A DNA stretch of 64,000 nucleotides from an uncultured Alphaproteobacteria bacterium (GTDB taxonomy: Bacteria; Pseudomonadota; Alphaproteobacteria; Puniceispirillales; UBA1172), in contig OY288107.1 in NCBI GenBank assembly GCA_958431225.1, positions 558,001 to 622,000 of the forward strand, written 5' to 3'. This document shows, one piece after another, positions 55,352-63,982 of the stretch. Position 1 is the first letter of the stretch, and the number at the start of each line of letters is the position of its first letter. Below the pieces are notes generated by a model, which worked only from the letters and a program-made list of their open reading frames with translations, made no database searches and was not told the DNA's origin. Made by a program: the position numbers and the translations under genes.

Positions 55352-55932
55352 AGATGTTCTCCTAAACGGCGAAATGCCCCGCCATCGCGGCGTTGTTCTT
55401 CAAGGCGTGTATCCACCGCATCTTCAATCGCCCGCGCCAGCAAATCGGCGAGATCATCAGGTGCTATTTGCGCGCTGGTAAAATGGCTAGCTTCTTGCGG
55501 GGTGGTATTGAGGGTGAGGTTAATTTGCGGCGGCACCGGGGGTGATGCTGAACGTGACGCCCCTTCCACGGCAACGCCCAAACGTCCATCCGCCATGCGT
55601 TTTAACGGCAACACCGCTTCAGGTCCCGCCTCGCCGCCGATGGCAAAACCCGTCGCCCCATCAACCACCCCGCCTTTGGCTAGGCGCGGCAGAAACGCGC
55701 TCAAAACCTGCCCGACTCCACCCTTGCCGCTACCTTGAAACAACGCCCCAAGCGCATCACGCATCAGGTGATTGATTTGCGATTTCAAATCACGTTCAAG
55801 GCGCGATAATGCCGAAGACACCACGCGCTCAAGGCTCTGGCTTTCCAATTTTTTGGCATTTTGCTCAATGGCATTGGAAGCTTGGGCTAGACGTTCATAA
55901 AGCGCATCCCAATCATCATTTTCTGTAGTCAT
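55348..55932 (-). CDS. Short tail tape-measure protein
   Basis: Protein of 194 residues. It has a helical N-terminus (EQNAKKLESQSLERVVSSALSRLE), FLPRLAKGGVVDGATGFAIGG and EAGPEAVLPLKR, the C-terminal signature of tape-measure proteins. At 194 residues it is far shorter than the 850 of lambda H. No separate chaperone genes (G, T) are seen between it and the tube gene. Confidence 0.75.
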   Translation of the reverse strand: MTTENDDWDALYERLAQASNAIEQNAKKLESQSLERVVSSALSRLERDLKSQINHLMRDALGALFQGSGKGGVGQVLSAFLPRLAKGGVVDGATGFAIGGEAGPEAVLPLKRMADGRLGVAVEGASRSASPPVPPQINLTLNTTPQEASHFTSAQIAPDDLADLLARAIEDAVDTRLEEQRRDGGAFRRLGEHL

Positions 55933-55944
55933 GACGCACCCCCT

Positions 55945-57123
55945 TTAAGATGTATAAAAATGAACCAGCGATGCGCCCGAATTGCTATCTGAATTTGGGG
56001 GCTTCTCACCATCAAACCGCAAAATATGGCGCACCGGCTCGCCGGCGGTAAGCGGCGCATTGACGATCTCAGAAATCCGCATACGCGGCAGAGCAAAACC
56101 AAACCCCACCGCATCGCTAAAGCGAATATAGCAGCGCAATGTCGCCGCTTCGGCATCCGCAAACCATTCTATCAGCTCGTGGCTCCCCGCCATGACATCA
56201 AGCGTCCCATAGACCAGCAATTTGCCCCCGAGCATGCCTTCGGGATAGCGCGAGCCTAACCCATAGCGCGGCTGTAACCCCGCCTGTTCCAACACCAAGC
56301 GAAACCCCGTCAGTGTGAAATCATCCGAAGCGGTGAGATCAATTTTCTCCGTGGGCGACTTTTCCAGCACGAGGCTAATATCCGTAGAACCAAGAAAAAG
56401 CGGCTGTGCCGCCGCCGCCGCGCTATAAGTGGGTGCAGAATCCACCACCGCCATGGCTTTCCCCGCAAGACTCGCACTAGCGGTGAGCATTTGGTCAGAA
56501 TTGGTAGCCATCTCAAGCCGCCGCACCATCATGCCGGTAAATTCAAGCCAATCACTAGCATTGCCATATTTTTTGATGAGCGTCAGCGAACGGCTCACCT
56601 GCCCGGGGTCAAAACGCCGCAAACGCACGCGCAAATTGCTATTGCCGGTGATGAGATTCCCCGCTAGATCATGCAGCTCCCCAGCACGGCTAGCGGGGGT
56701 GGCAGGGGTGAATCGGCACCATCTACCGGTGCCGGCAACCGCATCCGCCGCCCATAGCACATCATCACTTTGTAAGGCTTGGTGCAATGCGGTGGTGAGG
56801 GTCGCCTGATTGGCTTTCCTTGTGGTGATGAATAGGTTATGCGCCTCAATATCAATGACACTAGTCATCAGCGCGCATTTCAACGCCTCGCGTAAAATCC
56901 CGATATTTGGGACAAAATCAATATCCCCCACGGCGCTTTCATCGGCGGTAAAAAACGCCTCGCCTAGATGCGATGCGGTGAGTTTTTGCGTACGCACTTG
57001 GCGGCGTTGCGCCCCCAGATTATCGGTAATGAGGGGGATGCGGCGATGCGCCGTTTTGGCGGATGCCCCCCAGCTCGTTTCTTCCGCCCAGCTTAGGGCA
57101 GTCTGTTCAGCTAATGCGATCAT
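55945..57123 (-). CDS. Phage tail tube protein
   Basis: Protein of 392 residues. ISWAEETSW near the start, NLGAQRRQVRT, FVPNIGILREALKCAL and the C-terminal FGFALPRMRISEIVNAPLTAGE match the phage tail tube family 2. The ATG at 57123 has GAGGA eight bases upstream; the ORF extends to a TTG. It follows the tail terminator gene and precedes the tape measure. Confidence 0.8.
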   Translation of the reverse strand: MIALAEQTALSWAEETSWGASAKTAHRRIPLITDNLGAQRRQVRTQKLTASHLGEAFFTADESAVGDIDFVPNIGILREALKCALMTSVIDIEAHNLFITTRKANQATLTTALHQALQSDDVLWAADAVAGTGRWCRFTPATPASRAGELHDLAGNLITGNSNLRVRLRRFDPGQVSRSLTLIKKYGNASDWLEFTGMMVRRLEMATNSDQMLTASASLAGKAMAVVDSAPTYSAAAAAQPLFLGSTDISLVLEKSPTEKIDLTASDDFTLTGFRLVLEQAGLQPRYGLGSRYPEGMLGGKLLVYGTLDVMAGSHELIEWFADAEAATLRCYIRFSDAVGFGFALPRMRISEIVNAPLTAGEPVRHILRFDGEKPPNSDSNSGASLVHFYTS

Positions 57124-57134
57124 AGTGTTTATCC

Positions 57135-57575
57135 TCAAATTTCATTTGGCGGGTTGTAAGAAAAGCGAATGGTCATCGTGGTGATGAGAAAGCCGTCCTC
57201 TTTCTGCGGGGGTTGCACATTGGCTTGCCCAAAATAAAGCCCATAATTTTGGGCAGTTTTGGGCGTTTGAAACAGCGCGATCAGATGCGCGAGCATGGCA
57301 TCAACATCCTCCATGCCTTTACCGATATGGCTGGCGAGATTGAACTGCACCGAACCCCGCTGATAGCGGGTGCGCGCGTGCAAGCCCGCCATCCTTGCAC
57401 GCCCATGACGCAGGCGCATTTCCACCCAACCACTCGCCGGCAGCGGCGATGGCACGGGCATATTTTCCCACAATATGGCGGCGGTAAAAGGCCAGTTCTG
57501 CTGAACCATGCTGGCGATTTGGTCGCGCAATGTCATATTGCTGGCATCATCACTAGTTTGCGCTGGCGTGTTCAT
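57135..57575 (-). CDS. Phage tail terminator-like protein (DUF4128-type)
   Basis: Protein of 146 residues with TAAILWENMPVPSPLPASGWVEMRL and GLYFGQANVQPP...ITTMTIRFSY, as in DUF4128 or tail-terminator-like proteins. GGAGG lies eight bases before the ATG. It overlaps the upstream joining gene by four bases. Confidence 0.7.
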   Translation of the reverse strand: MNTPAQTSDDASNMTLRDQIASMVQQNWPFTAAILWENMPVPSPLPASGWVEMRLRHGRARMAGLHARTRYQRGSVQFNLASHIGKGMEDVDAMLAHLIALFQTPKTAQNYGLYFGQANVQPPQKEDGFLITTMTIRFSYNPPNEI

Positions 57576-57964
57576 ATTGCTTGTCCTCCCCCTTGCCCAT
57601 TTTGTCCCCCACTTTGTCCGATAAGAATGGCTTCAATCAGCCGTGCTTCACGGCTTTTGCCGATGGGCAGGATGGTTTGAATGCGCCAACGGCTCCCATC
57701 GGCTTCGAGAAAATCACCGGGACTAGGCGTATCTTGGTCGCCTTCAATGAGCAGAATCGCAATGCCCCGGGTCTGCCCATCAGGAAGATCGGCATCACGC
57801 ACCGGGATGCGCTGTTGAATTAAACCTTTAATATGGATGATGGGTGCGGTCGCCTCGGCAGGTTTCCAAGGCTGGGTGCTATGCGCCTCCGCCGCCGCCG
57901 ACACGCGAAACGCACGCCCATGCCGCCGCACAAGGCGGGCGATAGGATGTAATGCGATTTTCAT
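57572..57964 (-). CDS. Probable head-tail joining protein
   Basis: Protein of about 130 residues, mostly beta, with RIPVRDADLPDGQTRGIAILLIEGDQDTPS split around 50-80. It is not assigned to a family with certainty. Its place between the DnaT-like connector and the tail terminator fits a head-closure or stopper protein. The stop overlaps the next gene's start by four bases (ATGA-type). Confidence 0.6.
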   Translation of the reverse strand: MKIALHPIARLVRRHGRAFRVSAAAEAHSTQPWKPAEATAPIIHIKGLIQQRIPVRDADLPDGQTRGIAILLIEGDQDTPSPGDFLEADGSRWRIQTILPIGKSREARLIEAILIGQSGGQNGQGGGQAI

Positions 57965-57965
57965 C

Positions 57966-58427
57966 TCACCCCCTAACCACACGCATATCGCGGTTTTTGC
58001 GTAAAAGCGGTGCCAGCATCAGCGCGATTTTGCCACTATTGCCGATGCCACCTTGATTGCGGTCATAGCGAATTTCAATACCCCCGGCCTTTTGCTGGCT
58101 AACCCCCGGGAGCAAGCCTAAAGCTTGTTCGGCGGCATCAACATCTTCGGCTAAAAGAATAGTCAATTCCACCACTGCGGCGATGACCAATTCGGGGATG
58201 CCGGTGATGGCGTCGCCTTCATTGTCAAAGACCGCCTCGCGCGGCCAAGCCCGCAACTGATTGGGGGCAAGTTTTTTGCCGGCAAAGACGAATTGGCGGT
58301 CAATCCATTCGCTTGCTTGCAATAATAATTTTGGTTGCAGCGGTGCCTCAATGGCATCAAAGCGGCTGATGCCGCGTTGGGCGCACCAATCGCGTGCCGC
58401 CGCCGCATCAAGGTAGCTATCGGTCAT
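57966..58427 (-). CDS. Head-tail connector, DnaT-like phage family
   Basis: Protein of 153 residues. YLDAAAARDWCAQRG, LLLQASEWIDRQFVFAGKKL and NQLRAWPREAVFD match phage proteins often annotated as putative DnaT-like ssDNA-binding. These usually sit at the head-tail joining position, so the DnaT name is misleading. GAGGAGG lies six bases before the ATG. Confidence 0.75.
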   Translation of the reverse strand: MTDSYLDAAAARDWCAQRGISRFDAIEAPLQPKLLLQASEWIDRQFVFAGKKLAPNQLRAWPREAVFDNEGDAITGIPELVIAAVVELTILLAEDVDAAEQALGLLPGVSQQKAGGIEIRYDRNQGGIGNSGKIALMLAPLLRKNRDMRVVRG

Positions 58428-58645
58428 AACGTGCCTCCTCTGGATAACAAGAACCCCATCTGCAACGACGGCGCCGGTTTAATGGCACCAGCAGATTTGA
58501 GATTTGGTGGGGCGATAAATCGGCTCTGCCCGCAAAGCCGCCAATCACGATACCGCCCGCGACTTTCGGTGCGATATCGTGACAGTTTGACTTTGCGGAG
58601 TTGGTCAGAGAACCGATGTTGGAGCAATACGATTTCCTCGGTCAT
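58424..58645 (-). CDS. Small protein of unknown function between coat and connector
   Basis: Open frame of about 73 residues, highly basic (LRKVKLSRYRTESRGRYRDW), filling the gap between the coat and connector genes. Its stop overlaps the connector start by four bases. No good ribosome binding site is seen. A head decoration or adaptor protein is possible, but it may be spurious. Confidence 0.45.
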   Translation of the reverse strand: MTEEIVLLQHRFSDQLRKVKLSRYRTESRGRYRDWRLCGQSRFIAPPNLKSAGAIKPAPSLQMGFLLSRGGTL

Positions 58646-58654
58646 AGCGCACAA

Positions 58655-59818
58655 CTAGCCTAGGACCCGCACCGCCCATTCAGGACGAACCATCTTCACT
58701 CCCCAGAGAATATCAAATTCCCACACCGTCTGCTTATATTGACGGCTAATCTCAAGGCGCATGGACAGCCCGGTTTCAGGATCAACCACCGACATGATGC
58801 GATTGCCAAGCCCATTATACGCCGCCGATGAAGTCATCGGGCGCATAGCCAGCGCAAAAGCATCGGCATGGAACACCAGATTATTATACGCATTACCCAT
58901 AATATACATAGGCGCATCGGTAGCGATTCCCTTGTCTAGTGGCTCATGGAGCTTGATGGTCTGGGTCTTTGCGTTATTACTAAAGGTGCCGACGCTTTTG
59001 ATCAATCCGACAACCTCTTCTTTGACAATAAGCACATCGCCGGGCTTAATCGCTTCATGGAGAGTTTTCAAAGTCATGTCGGTACTGCCAGCGGTAGCAA
59101 CGGCATCAATGTTCACGCCATCCTTAGTGCGCTTTTTATAGACCACATCATCCGAACTAAACCAGTTAATGCCGTATTTTTGTCCGATTTCACCTCTGAT
59201 GCTGACGTTGGAATCGCCGGCACGGTGCGCTTCGCTAAAATTTGGTAGCGCCAGCATATCGGCTTCGTTCTCAAAGGATAGGATACCAGAGCGCCCTTCT
59301 TTCGGTGCCGCTTGGCTGTTGAGTATGGTGCGCGCACCAATGATGGAATTCACCGTAGAATAGCTGTTGGTCTTATGGCTTTCGTCTTGGGTGAATAGAT
59401 TACCATTCGGCGAGCCAATCACTTGTGCGGTGTCCGTATAGAGATTGAGCAACGACTGATTGACAGCAGATGCTAATGCCGAAACAGCCTCACGCATATG
59501 CAGTGGCACAAAATCGTTATCGGCATCTATTTGCGTCAGTTCTTTATCGGTCAGATAAAATGCCGCACGTTTCCAGTTATCCAACTGAATAGATACCGTT
59601 TTGGCGTTGCTATCCGCGACTTGTGGGGGCGTATGCGATGGCGTTACATCCTCCACGCTGATCTCTTGGGCAATCGGGATATCAATCGTATCGCCTTTTT
59701 GTGCGGCTTCTGCCGAAAAATCGGCACGAACTAGGCGCGGCATGATGGCTTGGTGGCAAAAATGTTTCATCCCCCGTGCCAGAATCTTGGGGGCAATGGC
59801 TTCAAGTGCGTTAGACAT
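58655..59818 (-). CDS. Major capsid protein, P22 coat family
   Basis: Protein of 387 residues with an HK97-like fold. It begins MSNALEAIAPKILARG, then LVRADFSAEAAQKGDTIDIPI and KAAFYLTDKEL-like motifs, and FDILWGVKMVRPEWAVRV at the end. This matches P22-type coat proteins, which use a scaffold and no protease. AAGGAG lies five bases before the ATG. Confidence 0.88.
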   Translation of the reverse strand: MSNALEAIAPKILARGMKHFCHQAIMPRLVRADFSAEAAQKGDTIDIPIAQEISVEDVTPSHTPPQVADSNAKTVSIQLDNWKRAAFYLTDKELTQIDADNDFVPLHMREAVSALASAVNQSLLNLYTDTAQVIGSPNGNLFTQDESHKTNSYSTVNSIIGARTILNSQAAPKEGRSGILSFENEADMLALPNFSEAHRAGDSNVSIRGEIGQKYGINWFSSDDVVYKKRTKDGVNIDAVATAGSTDMTLKTLHEAIKPGDVLIVKEEVVGLIKSVGTFSNNAKTQTIKLHEPLDKGIATDAPMYIMGNAYNNLVFHADAFALAMRPMTSSAAYNGLGNRIMSVVDPETGLSMRLEISRQYKQTVWEFDILWGVKMVRPEWAVRVLG

Positions 59819-59865
59819 GATTTCTCCTTATATGTGTCTGTTGCAAGAAATTGACGCTTCTTGGT

Positions 59866-60204
59866 TTAAGCGTCAAAACGAACGCTGACGCGTCCGCAGG
59901 CAATATCGTCAAGCGAAGCACCAAAGGCTTTGGGGTCGCTAGCCGATACCGTTAGTGGCACCGCCTGTCCCGCCGCACTAGCACCGCTTCCCTGAACAGG
60001 GGCGGCAGGTGCAGGGGGTTCAGGCGATGCGGTAGGCGCATCAGTAGGCGCATCAGTAGGCGCAGCAGTTGGCGTTGGCGCAGGCGCATCAGCAGGCGCA
60101 GCAACCTCAGGCGTAGCAATCTCAGGCGCATTAGGGGTTTGCTCGGGTGCGGTTTCACCACCGCTTACTTCAGGCAAATTGGTCTCGGTGTCATGTTCGG
60201 ACAT
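59866..60204 (-). CDS. Probable scaffolding protein, Pro/Ala/Thr-rich
   Basis: Protein of about 112 residues, nearly all low complexity (APTPTAAPTDAPTDAPT), with a C-terminal segment PLTVSASDPKAFGASLDDIACGRVSVRF. It lies between portal and coat, where scaffold genes occur. It is much smaller than the P22 scaffold (303). AAGGAG lies nine bases before the ATG at 60204. It could also be a head decoration protein. Confidence 0.5.
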   Translation of the reverse strand: MSEHDTETNLPEVSGGETAPEQTPNAPEIATPEVAAPADAPAPTPTAAPTDAPTDAPTASPEPPAPAAPVQGSGASAAGQAVPLTVSASDPKAFGASLDDIACGRVSVRFDA

Positions 60205-60285
60205 GATAGATTTCTCCTTCATTTTCGTTGTAAAAAAGCGGCGCAAAGCACCGCGCATTCATCGCCGCATTCACGCGCGCTAAAT

Positions 60286-61563
60286 TCAAGCACTCAGGGG
60301 CATAACCCCTTTCCGTTCAATACTGGCGAGGAATTCTTCAGGGCTCAGCCGCCCCGCACGCTTATCGCTGAGTAGCGATTCCGCCGTCTCAGCAATTTGC
60401 GCATCAATCGGGAAATGTTTCGGCAAAATCACTTCGCCCGCCGCCGCCTCCGGCAAGCCGAGCCAAAGCGCCGCCCATTTCAAAACACCATTAAGATGGT
60501 CGCGCACATCATCCACCAACATATGCAAAAACGCATTGCTCTGGGCATGGTCAATCGCCCGCGCCGTAGCCGTAGGATGCCCGGTGCGCCGCACCATCAA
60601 ATCCAATCCCATCACTGCCATTTTTTCTTCTAAATCCAATAGATCTTGGCGGCCGGCGGCAATAGCAGCACCCGAATGTTCAACAAATTTAATATCCGCC
60701 GTGCTGTCTTCTGCCATGATGATGCGGTTGGGTCCGATATCAATCTGGCTTTCGGACGTATCCATCCCCCGCGCAAATAAAATCGGCACACGGGCGATAT
60801 GCAAAATATGCCTCTGGTCGCTACTGGATTGCCAATGCGCTAAATTGAGCCAGGCTAAATCAAGCAAGGGCGGGCGGGCGCGCATGGCATAATCGGCATC
60901 CACCGCACATTCCACCACTGGCACGTGTTCAATCCCCATGCGCCCGGAAGCATGGCGGCTCCAATCCGAACGCCGATTGCTATCGGTGCGGAATAACATC
61001 CAGCGCCCGCGTTCAATGACGCGAATCTGGTCTTGCCATTCATCGACAAAAGCGCCTTTTTGTTGTAGAATCTGCTCGCGGATGCGGATTTGGCTAATGC
61101 CTTGATTGTCAGGGTCGCGGCGCACGCCAATCATCTGGGATGCCTCAATCATCACGCAATAAGGCTGCCCGCCATCGGCGCTTGCATCCACCAACAAATA
61201 CACCAACCCATCGCGCAACATCAACCGCAACAACTGCGCGGCAAAAGTGGTGAGCGATGCGCCGCGCCCATCTATATTCTGGCAGAATTGCATAATCTGC
61301 GGATGCGCGCCTTCCACCTTAACATCGTGGCTAAAGGGACGCCCCGACAGCGCCGCCACCGTGCGCGCCAAACCATTAAACAGCACCGACCGATTGAGGC
61401 GTGCGCGCCATGCTTCCCAAGTTTCCGAATGTTCTTTCGGCAACCAGCGCAAACCGGCGCTACGCATTTGCCTAGTGCCACCCATAAGGTCGTGAATCAA
61501 TTCCAGATCCGGTGCTAATTCTTGCCATGAGGGGCCGGGTTCAGCCACACGATTGAGTTCCAT
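60286..61563 (-). CDS. Portal protein, DUF4055 family
   Basis: Protein of 425 residues. It has ELIHDLMGGTRQMRSAG, SVLFNGLARTVAALSGRPFS, LRDGLVYLLVDAS and IDHAQSNAFLHMLVDDV, which match DUF4055, a portal family of podovirus-like and related phages. AGGGAGA precedes the ATG. The portal forms the DNA entry ring. Confidence 0.85.
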   Translation of the reverse strand: MELNRVAEPGPSWQELAPDLELIHDLMGGTRQMRSAGLRWLPKEHSETWEAWRARLNRSVLFNGLARTVAALSGRPFSHDVKVEGAHPQIMQFCQNIDGRGASLTTFAAQLLRLMLRDGLVYLLVDASADGGQPYCVMIEASQMIGVRRDPDNQGISQIRIREQILQQKGAFVDEWQDQIRVIERGRWMLFRTDSNRRSDWSRHASGRMGIEHVPVVECAVDADYAMRARPPLLDLAWLNLAHWQSSSDQRHILHIARVPILFARGMDTSESQIDIGPNRIIMAEDSTADIKFVEHSGAAIAAGRQDLLDLEEKMAVMGLDLMVRRTGHPTATARAIDHAQSNAFLHMLVDDVRDHLNGVLKWAALWLGLPEAAAGEVILPKHFPIDAQIAETAESLLSDKRAGRLSPEEFLASIERKGVMPLSA

Positions 61564-61584
61564 TTTGCTCTCCCTTAAAGTTGA

Positions 61585-62886
61585 TTAAAACGATATAGTC
61601 TGCGTCTCGGCACGTGCCGCGCTTTGCAATCCCGTCACCCCCCAGACCAGCGCATCAAGGCGGTCAGGCGATGGCGTCGCACGTTGCCCGGGCACGCACG
61701 AACAGAGTTGGTCTTCCAATTCAGCAAACACCCCATGATGCCGCACCTGCCCATTGGCATACATGATGGCGACAGGTTCGGCGCGTAAAGTTTTGCCGTG
61801 CTTCGCCCGCACTTTGCGGATAGGCAGATTGAGGTTCTGGCTCCGCAATAACTCACGGATAACATCACCGCCTTGATTGACTTCCACAACAATGGCATTG
61901 GCTTTCCAGCGTTTCCACACAGCGACCACACGTTCCACCCAAGCCCGCGGACGTGCTTGCAATGACTGGTCTTCTAAAATCCAAATCATGCCGTCTTCGG
62001 CTTTGGCGACGACAATGATGCCCGTCTCATCGCCGCCTTCCACGGCAGGATCAACGCCGATAACAACACTAACCAGCTGCGCACGGGCGGGGGCAGTGCC
62101 ACGACATTGGTCGAGCATTTGCCGGTCCCATAACGCATTCGGCAAGGCGGTCATCAACCGCCCTTCAAGTTCTTGGGCGAGCAAGGCGGGGTCGTGAAAA
62201 TGCTGGGCAACCATATCAATAAACCCATCCGCCAGATTGCGGCTATTTTCCAAACTATGCCCTTGCACCAAGCGCACCCCCGGGGCTTTGATGAGTTCAT
62301 TGAGCCAACGGCTCGGACGCGGGGTCGTGGTCGCCAGCACTTGCGGCAGCCTCCCGGCGCGCAAGCCAAGCATCAAATTTTCCCAAGTCTGGCTATACCG
62401 CCATTTGGCAATTTCATCGCACCAAGCTTTTTCGTGTTCGGGTCCGCGTAATTGTGCGGGGTCTTCGGCACTATAACAACGCGCGCGCACGCCATTCGCC
62501 CAAACCAGCAACCGCTTAGACGGATACCAACGCGGGCGTTCATAATTCGGCGAGATAGTCAAAATCCCCGATTGTCCTTCCACCATCACATGGCGCACAT
62601 CATCCATGGTATCGCCGACCAGCGCGATTTGTGCGCGCGTCCCCGCTTTTGCCACGGCTCTAATCCATTCAGCACCGGCGCGGGTTTTCCCAAAACCGCG
62701 CCCCGCCATCATCAGCCATATTCGCCAGTCGCCAGCAGGGGGCAGTTGTTTTTCGCGCGCCCAGATTTGCCAATCATGGAGCAGATAATTGAGCTCATCG
62801 GCGCTTAGTTGGCATAGAAATTGTCGGCGTTCATTCGGCTTCATCTCCTTCAAGAAAGCGATCCATTTTTTTCTGTAATTGTTCAC
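61585..62886 (-). CDS. Terminase large subunit
   Basis: Packaging ATPase-nuclease of 433 residues. Walker A AGRGFGKT (61-68), Walker B in EKAWCDEIAKW, motif TTTPRPSRWL, and a C-terminal RNase H-like nuclease starting VVIGVDPAVEGGDETGI with RLDALVWGV near the end. It is similar to GTA and HK97-type TerL. GTG start at 62884-62886 with AGGA upstream. The ATG at 62844 has AAGGAG immediately in front, too close. It overlaps terS by 56 bases. Confidence 0.92.
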   Translation of the reverse strand: MNNYRKKWIAFLKEMKPNERRQFLCQLSADELNYLLHDWQIWAREKQLPPAGDWRIWLMMAGRGFGKTRAGAEWIRAVAKAGTRAQIALVGDTMDDVRHVMVEGQSGILTISPNYERPRWYPSKRLLVWANGVRARCYSAEDPAQLRGPEHEKAWCDEIAKWRYSQTWENLMLGLRAGRLPQVLATTTPRPSRWLNELIKAPGVRLVQGHSLENSRNLADGFIDMVAQHFHDPALLAQELEGRLMTALPNALWDRQMLDQCRGTAPARAQLVSVVIGVDPAVEGGDETGIIVVAKAEDGMIWILEDQSLQARPRAWVERVVAVWKRWKANAIVVEVNQGGDVIRELLRSQNLNLPIRKVRAKHGKTLRAEPVAIMYANGQVRHHGVFAELEDQLCSCVPGQRATPSPDRLDALVWGVTGLQSAARAETQTISF

Positions 62887-63256
62887 GAATATCCTGTTCT
62901 GATTTGCTGTGGTCTATATTTTGGTTGCGGATGGCGAGGAAAGTATCGGGGTCGTAGGCACGCAAGAGGAACATCAGCAACTGGTCAGAATATTTGCGGA
63001 TGGTGCCGATAGGCTCCCCTTGGTAATAGCGCACTTCCTCGATGCCATCCAAAGCACGGCGGCGGGCTTCAAAGGCGAGTTTATCCACGGCAACACGGAT
63101 CGCGTCCTCCCAATGTTTAGCAAAAGCGTTATCCGTGCGCCGCCATTCATAGACTTGATAGCGGGGCAGTTTCGCCAACTCCGCCGAGGCACTCACATTG
63201 CCGGTTTCAGCAAGATTGGTTAAAAAAAGAAGTTTCCGTGATTCCATAGGGCGCAT
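62831..63256 (-). CDS. Terminase small subunit
   Basis: Protein of 141 residues. An N-terminal helix-turn-helix-like segment (TNLAETGNVSASAELAKLPRYQVYEWRRTD) followed by helices and an acidic C-terminus (LQKKMDRFLEGDEAE). This layout is typical of TerS, which recognises phage DNA. The ATG is directly after the T run of a hairpin whose 3' arm holds the ribosome binding site GAGGAG. Confidence 0.82.
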   Translation of the reverse strand: MRPMESRKLLFLTNLAETGNVSASAELAKLPRYQVYEWRRTDNAFAKHWEDAIRVAVDKLAFEARRRALDGIEEVRYYQGEPIGTIRKYSDQLLMFLLRAYDPDTFLAIRNQNIDHSKSEQDIREQLQKKMDRFLEGDEAE

Positions 63257-63285
63257 AAAAAAGGCTCCTCAAAACTGAGGAGCCT
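63257..63285 (-). terminator. Terminator-like hairpin containing the terS ribosome binding site
   Basis: On the minus strand a perfect 10-bp stem (AGGCTCCTCA, loop GTTT, TGAGGAGCCT) is followed by six T and then the terS ATG. It should act as an intrinsic terminator, and its 3' arm includes GAGGAG, the likely terS ribosome binding site. An antiterminator or other opening of the hairpin would be needed for expression. Confidence 0.75.
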
Positions 63286-63410
63286 CATCATCATTTCCTT
63301 AAAAAACTAGATTCGGTTGCGGTGGGCAAGCGATGATTTTGCGGGGTAGGGCTTTAATGGTGCTAGCCTCTTTTAGGTTAGCCCCGTGACACAGAATCAA
63401 CCGATGCTAC

Positions 63411-63428
63411 AATAGGTTTTATCCTATT
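63411..63428. promoter_or_regulatory. Inverted repeat AATAGG-N6-CCTATT
   Basis: A possible operator in the 196-base gap upstream of terS. AATAGGATA occurs again near 63941, in the gap between the divergent genes. A second imperfect inverted repeat (GGCTAACC/GGCTAGC type) lies at about 63375-63400. Confidence 0.35.
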
Positions 63429-63452
63429 TTATAAACATTGTCAAGAACAAAT

Positions 63453-63896
63453 TTACGCGGACAGCATTTTTCCGTCAGGAGCCCGCTTTGCCAAATCAAG
63501 CAATGCCGTATATTCCACCTTGCGTAGGGTGGTATGGCTCCGCCCATCAATTTCTTCGAGCCGCCGCCATGAGATTCCGGACGCCCGTGCCATAACAATA
63601 CGCCGTGCATCCACCGGCAAGCGCATCACCAACTGCAACCACATATCCGCCCGCGATATGGCTTGGGGTGAGGGTTTAGCAACAGATCTCCGCCGATACT
63701 GCGCCGAAACCATGATATTTTCTTGATGAAATTCGGGCCAAGCCGAGCGCGCTCTGCCCGGGCGGTCGCGGCTATTTAACGGCAGTGCCGCCAACACCTT
63801 TCCCATCTGCCGTAGCTCCTCCCTGATGGTTTTGACTAATTCTCGTTCGCTTAGTTGGGGGTTATATTTCTGATTCATAGGTAATGCTTTTGCCAT
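63453..63896 (-). CDS. DUF6362-like protein of phage early region
   Basis: Protein of about 147 residues. Segments SAWPEFHQE, PSPQAISRADMWLQLVMRLPVDARRIVMARASGISWR (split over 90-125) and TTLRKVEYTALLDLA match what I know of DUF6362, a family with a helix-turn-helix-like part found just upstream of terminases in alphaproteobacterial phages. Start at 63896, with GGAGG six bases away; the ORF runs further. It may regulate the late genes. Confidence 0.65.
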   Translation of the reverse strand: MAKALPMNQKYNPQLSERELVKTIREELRQMGKVLAALPLNSRDRPGRARSAWPEFHQENIMVSAQYRRRSVAKPSPQAISRADMWLQLVMRLPVDARRIVMARASGISWRRLEEIDGRSHTTLRKVEYTALLDLAKRAPDGKMLSA

Positions 63897-63982
63897 GATT
63901 TCCTCCACAAAAAGGGTGTTGTATGTTTCTATTAAATTGTAATAGGATATTTCCAATTGCAACTCATACAAAAGGACTAGTC

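Noticed and set aside
57966-58427. DNA replication protein DnaT
   Set aside because: The similarity is only to a phage family with that name; its position marks it as a head-tail connector.
63300-63450. tRNA gene or att site before terS
   Set aside because: Short inverted repeats are present but no cloverleaf can be drawn and no matching direct repeat is seen in the window.
46000-63896. Canonical RcaGTA-like gene transfer agent cluster
   Set aside because: The holin and TerL look GTA-like, but the coat and portal are P22/DUF4055 types and the tail tip is lambda-like, and no GTA protease or hub set is present.
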